Origin: Viscum album
Lineage: Eukaryota; Streptophyta; Magnoliopsida; Santalales; Viscaceae
Length of the DNA: 64,000 bases
Reading direction: 5' to 3'
Assembly (NCBI GenBank): GCA_963277665.1
Contig: OY728130.1
Coordinates: 1,369,522,393 to 1,369,586,392 of the forward strand
Positions 9,595 to 21,800 of this stretch are shown piece by piece. Both the position numbers and the translations under genes were made by a program. Numbering within the stretch: the stretch's first letter is position 1; the number at the start of each line of letters is the position of its first letter. The notes under the pieces are model-generated. The model made no database searches, had not been told where the DNA came from, and worked only from the letters and a program-made list of their open reading frames with translations.

Positions 9595-12500
9595 TTTTGA
9601 CCATAGAAAGCATAAATTAGAATTATAATCTTAGAAAATATAATTTAGAATTTTGTAAACATTAAAATAAATTTCGATTTGACAAAATTATTTTGATAAT
9701 GATTTTTTTTAATTTATCCCCCAAATATATATATCAAAGAAATTTTTGAATTTATCTAAGTGAAATTTGGTGTCATCTGAATTCTCCCAAAAAATTATTT
9801 ATTATTTCAGTAACAAAGTAAATATTTTAATTTCTCAAATAAAAGAAATGTTGTGTTTATCTAAATTTTTACCCCTATATGTAATATCTAAAATAATGTG
9901 TAGAAACATATTAAAACACATTTAACATTGAACATAATTAGATGTGAATGTTATAAGTAATGATAATAAATGAAGAGATATATATTTTGGCTATCAGATA
10001 AAAATAAAGAAGCAGATATAAAAATACAACACATAGACGGAAGAAAAACTCATTGATTAAAAAATACATGAATACAATAGATTTTGTGACTGAGAAACAA
10101 AAAACTATCATTTCCATGGGTAATGGTAGGAAAAAAGTAGAATAACGATTAGCTGGTTGAAAATTATGTATGGTTTCAATCATGTCCTTCAAATCCATCA
10201 TCTGCAATCTCATCTTCTTCATCAAAATATCTCCTAGTTGAATTATCAACTTCCTGTCATCATTATTTTAATAAATATTATCCAGAATTTTGACTTTAAA
10301 AAACTCATAAATAATTCCTTCCTGCTTCAGGAAAATCTCCAACTTCTCTAAAAACATTCTCAACATCAATCTAATTCTTGGATATCCTTGAATTTTTTTA
10401 TTTTGAAAAAAAATGATAAGGGGGAACTATTTCATTGAATAACATGATGTCGAATATTCATATATGCCATAATGGATGTAATGGCCTGAAATCATCTGAT
10501 TAAATCTGGACTTGTTTCAGGGGTAGGAGTAGATGAAATTTTTTAATTTACTAAACCTTGCATAGATTCAAACTGAATTCTTATGTACCATTTTAATTCT
10601 AAAAAATATATTTTTGAAACAACTTCAGATCTAATATATCCAATATCATAAAATATTTCCCTTTTAAGGTATTGAAATACCTTAAAGAAAATATATTCCC
10701 ATTAAGATACTAATGCTTTTTCTTTTCAATTTTCTAGTTTCTGCAAGAGATTGGAATTATCCTATTGAGACTTATTTAATTTCATCACAACATATACAAT
10801 ATGGTGAGATGATGAATTAGATGTCCCCCATCTGCATTCATATCTAGATTAGTATTTTCCATAAGAAAGAGATATTCCACTATTTTAATTATAAATTCTT
10901 CACACAAAAATGAAGGATTATTCAAAACATCAGTCTGCCCACCAAAAATATTATTTGATAATCCCACAGTCTGACCTACCATTAATGGTTGAATTTCTAC
11001 AACTTATTCTTGTAAAATATTCCTTTTTTGAAAATTTACTTGTCCAATAAATTCTTCTCAAATAAACATTGATTGAACATTTTAATATTTAATATTTTGT
11101 TATTGAACTTCTTCCACTAGAGTGATTTATACTATCGGTTATTTCTCCAGAGATACAATTACAAGATCTCTAGCTTGACTCTCCATAGGAACATCCACTT
11201 CAATAATAGTTTCGTCCAAATTTACTGACCATGTTGCTTCCCTATAAGTCAAAATATTCTATTTAACATGGAGAGAATCTCTTTTTCTATGTTTCATAAT
11301 AAGACCTTCTAGATTTTATTATTCCTCTTCTTCTTCATCAGTGTCACATCTAATACTTCTCTAGTATACTTTTAAAACTACTTCTATTCGAGATTCATGT
11401 ACTCCCTCTTTTCGAACACTAGATTGTTAGACAAGAGAAAAAGCTCCTGAGCTTTATTCTTCCTCTTCTCCAATAAGTAAAATTTTTTCCTTCCATAGTT
11501 CTCCAAAAAAATCATGTTTTCTTTAAAGCTACAGTATTCAGCACATTACTATGACAACAATTTACTCTTTCCTCAACCTGTCTGACCATATCATTCCTAA
11601 AAAAATACTTCAAATTATATACCCATATGGATAAACGTCATTCTGTTATCTACTGAACAATAGTAATAATGATATCAAACTAAATACCTCAAGAAATTTT
11701 TTTTCTACCACTCAAAAAAATAAACATGATATACTTGTTGGGGTGAAGGATTTTCACCATCTCATCCATCCTTGGTGCTATTACAGTCTGAATAAAGTTC
11801 ACTAGAATTTTATTGTCAGGTTCTAAATCCTTAACAAACATCTTTCTGATGTGGTTTGATTTGAAAAGAAATGACATAATTAATTTGGAATAATGGTCCT
11901 TATATTCAATCGACACAAGGTCAAAATGGAATACACCTTCATGTGGATAAGTCAAAATCTTTTCAACCTCAGTATAAAAAATAGTGAAATCCCAATATTT
12001 GATACTAGAAAAATTCATGTTCATTGTATCTCTAAAAATAAACTGCACACTCTTATAAAATGTTTTTTTGTTATACCTCATATAGAAATTCTGTGTTGTT
12101 TTCCTTAAAAGATTTATCGAGACCTTGAAATGTCAGTACTTATTTTAAGAGAAAGTTCATATGGTATAACTATTACTGATCAATCACATTTCCCTGAATA
12201 TTTTTTCTACCCAAAATTCATTGTCCTTTTGGTTCACTATCTTATCCTTCTTCGATTCTCTTAGTTTTATTCATTCCTAAAGATTTGAAAATATATGTTT
12301 TTCAGCCTCTAAGGTTTTAATGTAGGAACAATGATTGAGGGTTGGTTGAATCATTTTTTTGGGTTAACAGGATTTTGAAGATGAGGGGTTTGAAAAAGAA
12401 ATGGTTTCTAAAAAATTACATATGTCCTCATTTCTCGTGTCGTAGAGTAATTGTAGAAAAAAATTAATAACTAGGTGGTGTTAATAAATTTTAGATAACA

Positions 12501-12630
12501 TATATTAACTAAAATACCATAAAAAATATTAAAAATATAAATAAAATTTATTTAAATAAATTAGGCATAAATTAAACCAAAATAAAATAAAATAATTTAA
12601 TGAAAATAAAATAAAGAAAAGAAAATATTT
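9595..12630 (-). pseudogene. Post-pol region, possibly remains of a SIRE-type env-like ORF
   Basis: About 3 kb separate the end of RNase H from the PPT, far more than Copia elements without a third gene need. SIRE-lineage elements often carry an env-like open frame here. What is visible: a 130-codon open stretch (11689-12081, minus) without a recognised motif, a 103-codon stretch (9938-10249, minus) whose C-terminal half is strongly hydrophobic, a 65-codon stretch (10785-10982, minus), and many stops. No fusion or receptor-type motif can be identified. The env-like label is inferred from position and length alone; it could equally be untranslated sequence. Confidence 0.45.
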
Positions 12631-12632
12631 AT

Positions 12633-13145
12633 TTATTTGAAAATAAAATAAACCGAACTCCCCTTAATAAAATCAAAACAATCAGGGGGAAGAGGTTTAG
12701 TAAAAATATCAGTTAATTGATATTTAGTATTAAAAAATTCTAAATATATATTCTTTTTAATAACATGATCTTTTAGAAAATGATGTCTAATATGAACATG
12801 CATAGTTTGAGAATGACTTATTAGATTTTTTAAATTGTTTATAGAACTTGTATTATCACATAAAATAGGTGTATTATTAAAAATAATTCCAAAGTCTATT
12901 AGATTGTTTTTTATCCACAACACCTATGCACAACAACTGTCTGTAGATACATAATCATCTTCAACTATTGATAGTCCAATCGACGTTTCTTCTTTTATGA
13001 ACATGACACAATTTTTTTGCTAAAATACTAATGGTTCCGAAAGTACTTTTTATTGTTTAATATAAATCCTCCCAAATCTGAATATAAATATGATAATGAA
13101 TTAAAATCATATGTTTTTGGATAAAGAACAGATTGTCCAACATTT
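12633..13145 (-). pseudogene. Copia RNase H domain, broken
   Basis: The open stretch 12633-12923 reads LWIKNNLIDFGIIFNNTPIL, CDNTSSINN, HIRHHFLKDHV and LTDIFTKPLP, matching the Copia RNase H end 'LW.KQ.L.DYG...PI.CDNTSAI', 'HIEIRHHF.RDHV' and 'QLADIFTKPL'. The Asp in CDNTS and the HIRHHF motif are kept. Upstream, toward 13145, the domain continues with stops. It ends in sequence corresponding to the usual pol C terminus. Confidence 0.92.
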
Positions 13146-13149
13146 CCTT

Positions 13150-14130
13150 TTAAATATCTAATTTTTTTACATCAGAAATATGGGATTCGTTTGGATTTGA
13201 TATAAATATGGCACAAAGACTTACTGAAAACTTAATAACAGGTCTTTCTGCAGTAAGATATAGAAAACATCCAATTATACCTCTATATAACATGGTTTCC
13301 CCTGGTTTTATACCTTCATCCAAGTCATTATTAATATTAGTACACATGGGAGTTGAATATATCTTACTGTTCTCAAGACCAAACGTTTTCAATCAATCAG
13401 TTATGTATTTACTATGATTAAACACACTACTAAAAAGATTTGATAAATTTGGGGTCCTAAAAACATATTTAATTCTCCAACCGTGAACATTTCAAATTTA
13501 TTTTTCATAATTTCTAAAAAATCATTGCAATTCCTTTTATTTTTTGATCCAAAAATAACATCATCAATATATATTTCAATAAATAATAAATTAGAACAAA
13601 TTGTTTTCATAAAGATCGTTGGGTCTTATAAACCAATAGTAAAACCAATTTGAAAAAAAAATGAACTAAATCTTTCATACCAAGCTCTTGTTTGTTTTTT
13701 AAATATATAGATATCTTTTTTAAGTTTAAAAAAAATCTTTTTTTTTGAGAATTTTTAAAATTAAGGGGTTTCTCAACATAAACACCTTCCATTAAATATT
13801 GATTTATAAAAGAATATTTTACAATCATATGATATAATTTAAATTTCATATGATATGTATAGGTGAAAAAAATTATAATTACTTCTATTCTAGCTATAGG
13901 ATAAAAGGTTTCATCATAATCTATACCTTATTCATGATTATACCCTTTTTCATCAAATCTAATTTTTTTTCTAGTTATAATACCTCAATCATTTTTTTAT
14001 TCCTAAAGTCCCATTTATTTCCTACAACTAGGTAATTCGATGGTCTTTACACTAATTTCCATACTTTGTTTCTTTTAAACTGATTTAGCTCTTCTTATGT
14101 TACTAACCACTAACTTCAATTTTCTAGGGC
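13150..14130 (-). pseudogene. Copia reverse transcriptase, broken
   Basis: It is spread over three frame fragments. 13607-13849 gives FINQYLMEGVYVEKPLNF (canonical FLNG...EVYVEQPPGF). 13401-13610 gives IEIYIDDVIFGSKN and VGELNMFLGPQI, with the catalytic YIDD encoded at 13560-13571. 13150-13392 gives FGLENSKIYSTPM, LYRGIIGCFLYLTAERPVI and NESHISDVKK, typical of the SIRE group. Frameshifts separate the fragments and stops follow. The N-terminal part up to about 14130 is only weakly readable. Confidence 0.92.
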
Positions 14131-14559
14131 TTCTTCAATAGACATAGGCTCTAGCTTGGATAGAAAAGTAAAAAATTACACTAGGTTTCCTACTATTCTT
14201 CTAGTTTTTATTCCTATGTCTTGATCTCCTATAGCATTCTCTAAAGGGTGATTCTATAGGATTCTTGAATTTATAAGAATATAACATTTAGGTTCATCAT
14301 GATTATGTTATTCTAAACTGGACTAATTTTTTTATATTTTCAAAATCATTTTTCATGTTATGAGGTCTCATGTTGTTATAAGAATCACCAGTTTCCTCTG
14401 TTTGACCTATCTCTTTATTAAAAGGATCACTTTCATCAAACATCACATGAACTTATTCTTCAACCATCCTTTACTTTTTATTAAACACTCTTTAGGCTTT
14501 AAAAGATGCAGAATATCCTAAGAATATTTCTTCATCATCTATTGGATTTAACTTTCCAA

Positions 14560-15645
14560 TATTATCCTTAGTGTTAACGATATATACCTTGCATCGAAAA
14601 ACATTAAAGTACTTTCCCTTAGGCTTTATATTATTCCAATTTTCATAAGTAGTATTTTTGAAAATAAGTTGAAATAAAACTCTATTTTAATATAGAATGT
14701 TGTACTTACATCTTCTACCCAATAGTAGGTTACAAGACTGTATTCATTTTGAATTGTTCTATATATTTATTGAATAGTTCTATTTTTTCTATCAAAAATT
14801 CCATTTTGATGATGTGTACTTAGTACAGAAAAGGTAGGTTTAATACCAATATTTTAGAAAAAAGAATTAAATTATTGATTCACATATTCCCTATAATGAT
14901 CAATTCTTAATGAAATTATCTGAAATTCTTTTTTTATTTTTAAATCATTTATAAAAGCATTCGAAAACAAACAAGATTTATTGTTGAGTTTTAGAAAAAA
15001 TACCCATGTAAATTTGGAATAATCATAAACTATGTTATATAAATATAATTTACCAGCCATACTTTCTATTCTGGACTGTCTAAAAAATCAACATGATTAA
15101 GTTCTAAGGGATTTAAAGTATGAATTTAGTTAAAATATTTGAAATACGATTTGTTTTTCTACCTATCTAGCATGAATCACATAATCTATCACTATAAAAT
15201 TTGAGATTAGATTGATTTGAAACAAATAGTTTCTTAGATAATATATGTAAAAAAACATTTTAATAACCATGTATTCTATTCCAAATCCTTGAATCATTTA
15301 CATTACGAGTTAAAAATTTCACTTTCTCTTTAAATAATTAATTTGAATCTAAATTGTAGACATTATCTGTTCTGGGTGCTCTAAATTTATGAAATATATT
15401 TTTAGAAATAGATCAATAATTATTGAAAACCCAACACTTGTATCCATTATATTAGAGTTGAGATATACATATAATATTTTCCTTTATTCTTTGTAAATTG
15501 AGTAATTTATTAATTAATATAGTATCTCGATCTCCATCTATTCTAGGTCTAATAATTTTTCCTTTGGCACTGTCACCGAAGGTGACTAGGCCTCCATCTA
15601 TTTTACAAAGAGTATGGAAATGTGATGAATTTTTACTCATATGTC
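14560..15645 (-). pseudogene. Copia integrase with pre-integrase region, broken
   Basis: The pre-integrase part (15452-15640) reads HTLCKIDGGLVTFGDSAKGK and ends IICISQL, as in Copia pol. A zinc-binding remnant CDSC lies near 15170. The first catalytic Asp is in NHVDF (about 15080-15095). 14872-15060 gives GKLYLYNIVYDYSKFTWVFF and LRIDHYREY, where the second Asp stays but the GGEF box is changed. Near 14751-14835 the third acidic box reads HHQNGIFDRKNRTIQ, with Asp in place of the usual Glu. Insertion of element DNA would no longer be catalysed. Confidence 0.9.
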
Positions 15646-15649
15646 TTGA

Positions 15650-16540
15650 AAAGCCACTGTATATATACCATATATCATCCCCTCTTCATTGACATATTAC
15701 CTACAAGGTCAAATTGACCAATGATTTGTTTTTGTACCCATATATTTTTAGGACCTATAGTGTTAGCTATCAACAAATTATGAATCCAAACAGATCTATT
15801 TGGATCAACACTATTATAATTAAGATTAGATAAATATTTTTAACAATGAACATGTTTGACACCACATAGTTGTGGTTTTTATAAATATCAGTCATTAAAA
15901 AAATGTCCATCAGTACCACAATAAAATCATATAATAGTAGACATGCTTTTGCTATTATAACAATAGAAAAAAATAGTTTTTGTACAGTTTATATTTTTCA
16001 CCCTTATTCCACATACCAAATCATCCCTTTTAAATTAAATTTAGACAAATGATTTCATTTAGAACACTTTCTCCTTTTTTTAAATATTAGACAAGTACTT
16101 TTATATGTTTCTACTTTATCCTATAGTTTTCTAATATTATTTTTATGATTAGTATAGTTTGTAGTAGATGAAATAAATTTCTCAATTAATTCCTCATGTT
16201 GTTTATGTATTTTATCCCTTTCTCTAAAAATATATTTATGAATATTTTTTAAAGATTTTTTTTCTTTAATAGAGTGTCATATATTTCATCAAGAATAGTA
16301 CAATTATAAGTCATTTTATCATTTGAGTAACTAGAATTAGAATTAGATGAATAGTAGGATCATACCTTCTCTTCATTATCCATAAATAAAATATTAGCTT
16401 TCAGATTCTATTATCCATTCTCTATATCAGATATTGATGGGATTCTAGAGTCTTTAAAAACATCCCAAATGGCTTTCATAGGTCATTTATCATTTTTCTC
16501 ATTATCATCATTCTTATGATATTTCTTTTTTTCATTACCT
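15650..16540 (-). pseudogene. Copia gag-pol linker and protease region, very decayed
   Basis: Between the zinc knuckle and the pre-integrase region, where the aspartic protease of Copia elements lies. I cannot read a clear D(S/T)G active site. The stretch contains poly-T/poly-A runs and many stops. Assigned by position only. Confidence 0.4.
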
Positions 16541-16544
16541 TTTC

Positions 16545-17480
16545 TCGTTTCAATTGAAAAAAAATCAGGTTTTATATGAACCAATTTTTTTCACTCATAA
16601 CATCTTACATATTTTGATTCTTTCTCATCCTTTTTGAAGGTTATTATGAATCCTATCTTCTTCCTATAAAATTTGCTGAATTTTTAAGCTATTTGAGCCA
16701 GGTAAACTTGAGATTAAGTTGAGTTTGAATTTATTTCCTATTTTTCAGTTTTCTATTCGGATTTTGCGATTCAACTTTTAAAGTAGTGTTATCCTTTTTT
16801 ACTAGGACTTTGTAGTCTTCAACATCATATTCCATTTCACACTCATACATCATTAAGCTTCCACTGAATTATCTCATTGTCAAATTCCTGATAGGTGTTG
16901 ATTAGAATATTGGAGTAGAAATTCCATACCACATTGATATTAGAACTCTTAAAACATTCAAATCATGATCAGGTTGAATGATAGGATTACCAAGAGATGT
17001 TATATTATTAATAATTTCTTTCATTCATACAATTATCTTTGTGATTCTCTCTCCATCATATATTCTAAAAGTATAAAACTTTAATTTCTCTGTATCGTAT
17101 CTCATTTTTATAACATTGTTAGTACCTTCATAGGATACATCAATTGTTTTCAACATTTCACAGGCTATTGGGAATTTCAATACACAGTTGAATTCATCTA
17201 GTCCATGAACACAAATAAAAGAATTCATTACCTTCAAATTACTATCATACTCAGCCTCTGTAGTAGGAGATGAAGTTTAATATTTTTAGGAATTGCGTAT
17301 GGAGTAAAAATAATTGAGTATAATCTAAATTCAAGATTTTTTAAGTAGATTATCACTAATGACTTCCACTATCCATAATTCTCCCCATTGAAACATGGAG
17401 AAAAAACCATTGACATTATTCCCTTGAGATGCTCCATTTCTATCACTATTATATTTTTTATGCAAGTAGCTTGTTATAGC
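16545..17480 (-). pseudogene. gag: Copia gag, broken
   Basis: The open stretch 17025-17237 reads ACEMLKTIDVSYEGTNNVIK and MRYDTEKLKFYTFRIYDGER, matching the capsid part of Copia gag ('A.E.W..L...YEGT..VK..R...L...YE.F.M...E'). Downstream near 16595-16640 a zinc-knuckle trace (KYVRCYE) remains, but its His and later Cys are not clear. It follows the PBS directly, as expected for the first gene of the element. Stops break it throughout. Confidence 0.85.
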
Positions 17481-17497
17481 TCAATTTAGATGAACAT

Positions 17498-17510
17498 CCT
17501 TTGATACCAA
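17498..17510 (-). other. Primer binding site of the Copia element (tRNA-iMet type)
   Basis: On the element strand TTGGTATCAAAGG follows the 5' LTR after one base. TGGTATCAGAGC, complementary to the 3' end of initiator methionine tRNA, is the usual plant Copia PBS. The first nine bases match. Confidence 0.88.
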
Positions 17511-17511
17511 A

Positions 17512-19191
17512 TGTTAGGTTGGAATAGATATAGTGATAACACAATATGGGGGTGAATTGTGTTATTTTGAAAAGTTTTACAATTTTTTCGACTCACAAAA
17601 ATAGTAGAATGAGTTGGTGGAGTTTCTGTATAATAATATATGTCCAACAGATCATTAAAAGAGAACAGGGCACATCAATTTATAGTGGTTCAAGGCACAA
17701 AGGGCTCCTATACCACTCAACCACTCTCCATCTCTCTGGGCTTGGTTAATTTCACTAGTAATGTACTCTTATCATATAAATGATCCAAAATGGAGTGGAG
17801 GAAGTTGTCACCCTTACAACCCAAGGATTACAAAACAAATCCTTCATTTATTTTGCAGGGAACCGATAAAACCACATCTTACTACGAGAAGATGACCCTC
17901 TACCATGACTGAATACAAGTAGTTGAAACTCATGACAGGTATTATGCATTTTTGTTACAAATTATAGTAGGTCACAGTTAAAGTATCACATAACTAATAA
18001 AATATGAATCTTGTCTTCAAAAGAATAAAAATCATGAAATATATCTCAAGAGATCAGGTTGCACAAGAGATCATTGATTTGAGGAATAGAAAAAAATCAT
18101 AGCATCGTGATTCCAGATTGGAACATGTATATATAAAAAAATAAGGTCCTTGTATATGAGATTCTTGATCACTCTACTAGTGAATTAATTTGTACAAGAA
18201 ATATTGATGAATATGCATTATATATATAACCAAGAAATATTCTTATTTTTGTGTCAAAATATCTGATGTATAAAGGTATATATAATAATATATCTCACAA
18301 AAATATTTCAAATCCAAAAAAGATGGTTGATACATCGAGTTCATTCAAATTCAAAGAATACAGGTCAGAGTAATCGCAAAATCACTTTAGAATAAAATAA
18401 ACAATATCTTCTAGAAATAGCTCTTTAAATCATTTAAAATGAAATTTGAAACAATCAAAATAGTGTTTTAAATCGACATGAGATTCTGCAAAGACTGTTT
18501 CAAAATGCTCTGATAATGGCATAAATTCAAATCTACGACGTTGAAAAGTCAAACGTAAGGTTCCTTCACAAAAAAAAAAAAGAAATGTAGGGTACAACTT
18601 CATAACATAGGGTTAATGATATATACATTTATCCACATCAACAATGATTTATGAACATAACATTGATTATCCATTCAAACACTTCTCCAAATGTAGGGTT
18701 GACAACGTAAGGTTTATCATAAAAGTAAGGTTGATGATCCATTTGTTTGTAATTTTACATATTTATGTAGGGTTCTTTAACCATATTACATTATTTCTGG
18801 AAATCATATGGTTCTTGTCCTAAAATAATGTTCCTTAGCCATATGTTTCTAAAAACATGAGGTTGATTAACCATACACACTGAACATTCAACCAAAACAT
18901 AAGGTTTTCCCAATACATTACATTCTTGGATGTATTGAATGAATGTTAATTTCAGTAAACGACAAATGATGAATAATGTTTCGAGAATATGCTTAAGAGA
19001 GTTACAAATACATTAATGAATTTTTATCGCAAAAAAAATTTGAAAATTATTTCAAGATAATAAACTATAAGGATAAAAAAATTAATGAAATACACTAAAA
19101 ATAAAACCATTAATTAAACAAATAAGGGTATTTGTGATCATCAAAATCATAAATATTTATAGAGTATTATTGTGACAATACATTCCCATAA
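17512..19191 (-). repeat. 5' LTR of the Copia element (1680 bases)
   Basis: On the plus strand it starts TGTTAGGTTGGAATAG and ends CATTCCCATAA, where the other LTR has AATTCCCAACA. Its inner edge abuts the PBS and its outer edge abuts TCTTC. It carries the same sub-repeat cluster as its partner (about 18560-18875, with GGTTGATTAACC at 18861-18872). The open stretch 17546-17749 is accidental. Confidence 0.92.
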
Positions 19192-19196
19192 TCTTC
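19192..19196. repeat. Target-site duplication TCTTC, right copy
   Basis: Identical to 7901-7905. It marks where the interrupted second LTR resumes. Confidence 0.85.
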
Positions 19197-20805
19197 AACC
19201 TCCTAACATCATTTTATTTCATTTTTTATAAAAACATCATTATATGAAACATAATTTGATGTGGTTATTCTATGGTTTCCTTCTAAACATACACACACCT
19301 CTATCTAATGGATATAAAACATAATGATTCGGTGTGTAATGAAATGATTCCCCACAAAACGAGGGTTGTTCATTTTTATCCCACCACCTCTCATAGTTTC
19401 CATTTTGATGGAAATGTATTTATAAATTATATTTATTATATTTTTAATGTTTATATTCTTTTGTAATTTTTATTTACAACGTGCCTTTATGATTTCCATA
19501 ATGTGTTAATAGTATAATTTCATTTGAGGAAGTGTGGACTACTGCCCACTAAAAGTGACATAACTCATTCATGTCATACATACAACATATTAAGGTTTAA
19601 TTAAATGAAATTATGTAACATATATAACATAAATATTATACTGGAATTATAATATACTTATGCATCATTTTTTATCATTCCATTAATATAACAGTTAAAT
19701 GAAAGTAACGTTCATGCGTACGTACGACGTACCATCTCTAGAAATGGTGCATTTAATTTCCTATCTCCAAATATTATTGATATTATAAATACATATATAA
19801 TGCATATAAATGATATATAAATCATGAATAATATTCTGTAAATTATTTACTTTTGACTACATGAACAATTTACATTAAAATAATTTTTTTGACTTAATTA
19901 AAGAATATCATAAAATGTTCAATATGAACATAAATTATTATATAATTTCTATAACATGGTAATAAGTTACATATAAGGAATAATAAACTTGATAAAGGTT
20001 CTAAATAATTTAAAAATTAATCCATTTTTATTATTCAGTAACATAATAATTTTACATGATGATTCAGACTCAAGGAAAGGGAAATCTTAACTCAATCTCC
20101 ATTCATTGAGTTTAATATCTGTGTCATTAGTTTTTTGTTCCAGGAATATGTATGAATTACTTATGATTGTTTTAAACTGATTATCCAATTATATTGGGTT
20201 TATTTATATATATTTCACACATAATTATGTTATTAATTTATCTTTAATCTAATGATATGTTCTTTTTAGGGTCTTCCTCTCAATCTCATTTCATTTAGGT
20301 ATATCCTGATTTTATGAACATTTATTAAACTATAAGGTGTATATAAATCCTTTTTGACACATTATGTCCGGAATTAATATATTATCATGATATTTTATGT
20401 TTTTTTAATTTTATTCCATAATTATTTTTTATTCAAGTGTTTCACCAGTGGCAGGGGTCTCTTTATCTAAAAGACATTTTAAATTTTTTTAAAGATTTGT
20501 TCTTCTAAAACATCTATTTCATGTATAGGAATATAAAATGGTTTTATGAATTTATTTATATGGAAATGAATGTTTCAAAATTTCATTTTCATTCAAATGT
20601 TTCAATGTGGTATTGCACATTATTATTCAAAACTATTGTCATTGAATGTTTTAAATGGTTTTTGTAAATGGATTGAATATTTCAATATCTTGTAAATATT
20701 TCTTCTGATTTAAAATGAATGTATTTGAGAAAAAATGTTAAAAATTGAGAAAATTTATTAATTATGATGATATAATGGTACTTGGACATTTTACGGGCCG
20801 TTACA
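19197..20805 (+). repeat. Second, related LTR: right fragment after the Copia insertion
   Basis: 20050-20290 aligns with 6055-6290 of the first LTR (shared AATCTTAACTCAATCTCCAT-type block, CACACATAATTATGT, and ATCTAATGA). 20445-20465 (GTGGCAGGGGTCTC) aligns with 6945-6965. The end GGGCCGTTACA at 20805 looks like an LTR terminus. Together with 7584-7905 it makes one LTR split by the Copia element. It is shorter than the first LTR, with length differences between shared blocks, so the two are relatives rather than a pair from one element. Confidence 0.65.
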
Positions 20806-21673
20806 TTATAAAAAAATATGTGTCGTTTTGTGATAAACCAATGATAGGTAGTTCCTTGAAAAACCTAGGACGTGTGGTTACATTATAAACTTTAATGAAT
20901 TAAGTATGAATCGAGATAATATGAGGGTTGTATTTAGATGTATGTGTTGATGTTGACCATATAGTTATTCCATTTAAGTATTTTTATGTCTCATATAACC
21001 TTTATATGTTATATGTTTTTTTCTATGGGCTTTATGGTAATCTTTTGGTTACAAAAAGGGTAAAAATGACCTTATTTTCAGTGATGTATATTTACTACTT
21101 CATAAAGGTGAAAATTATTACCTATTGATAAAGTATTCATGGATTACAAGTTTTTTCAATGGAATTGGTGTTCCTTCTTCATATATCCCTTAGTGATATT
21201 TTTATGCCCATCCTATGTTTTTAAATGTTTTTCACAAGACATAAAAATGAATAGAGTCAAGGATGTGATCAAGGAATAGTCATGAAACAAACCATGTTCA
21301 TTTTTTAAAAATTTATTTTATGAAAATATTCTACAAAGTGTAGAGGTGTATAATTGTAATATTTATGTATTTATGTTTGAATTATGACCTAATTCTCTAA
21401 ATGTTTAAACCTGAAATGATCCTCAAAGTGAATTAAAGTCAAATTACTGAATTATCTCAAGATTGTGTAACATTTATGACTGGGGATTTATATTGACCTT
21501 AGTGATCAATTATTACTGAATAATGTACTTCATGAGATTAAAATTTTATAGAAAGAAAAATATTATTAAATAGTTATCATGGGAATATGAAAATTCTATT
21601 AGCTAAAGGTATCCACACTTATTTAATAATTGAATAAAAAATGTGAGGAATCAATTTCAATATTGGGGAAGAA
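20806..21673. other. AT-rich DNA without recognised gene
   Basis: No clear PBS follows the LTR end at 20805. The 66-codon open stretch 20928-21128 is hydrophobic and low in complexity, with no motif. The stretch at about 21380-21440 is repeated at about 24395-24455. A purine-rich run TTGGGGAAGAA ends at 21673. It may be decayed retrotransposon interior. Confidence 0.5.
21380..21440 (+). repeat. Dispersed repeat block, copy 1
   Basis: Contains ATGACCTAATTCTCTAAA followed by a diverged AAATGATCCTCAAAGTGAA stretch. The same order of words occurs at 24395-24455. The extent outside this block is unclear. Confidence 0.6.
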
Positions 21674-21800
21674 TGTGACAATCTAGGTAATTAAAGAATA
21701 ATTATTTTATATATTTATTTATATTTATTAAATATATAGTATATTTTTATTAAATTGGGATACTATTTTTAATATCGTATATGATAAACCTATTTTTATG
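21663..21800 (+). repeat. Possible LTR start with purine tract
   Basis: TTGGGGAAGAA (21663-21673) is followed by TGTGACAATCTAGGTAATTA. This resembles a Gypsy PPT followed by a TGT(A/G)ACA-type LTR start. No matching end or partner LTR was found, so this is a candidate only. Confidence 0.4.

Larger units (their letters stand above)
7906..19191 (-). mobile_element. Complete but decayed Ty1/Copia element, SIRE/Maximus-like
   Basis: Minus-strand element of 11,286 bases with two LTRs, PBS, PPT and a 5-bp target duplication. Reading from 19191 downward, the order is 5' LTR, PBS, gag, protease region, integrase, reverse transcriptase, RNase H, a 3-kb post-pol region, PPT and 3' LTR. Integrase before RT is the Copia order. 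RNase H and RT wording, total length and the extra region after pol fit the SIRE/Maximus lineage by family knowledge. The first 50 aligned LTR bases differ at about one in five positions, so the insertion is old. All frames are broken. Confidence 0.92.
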
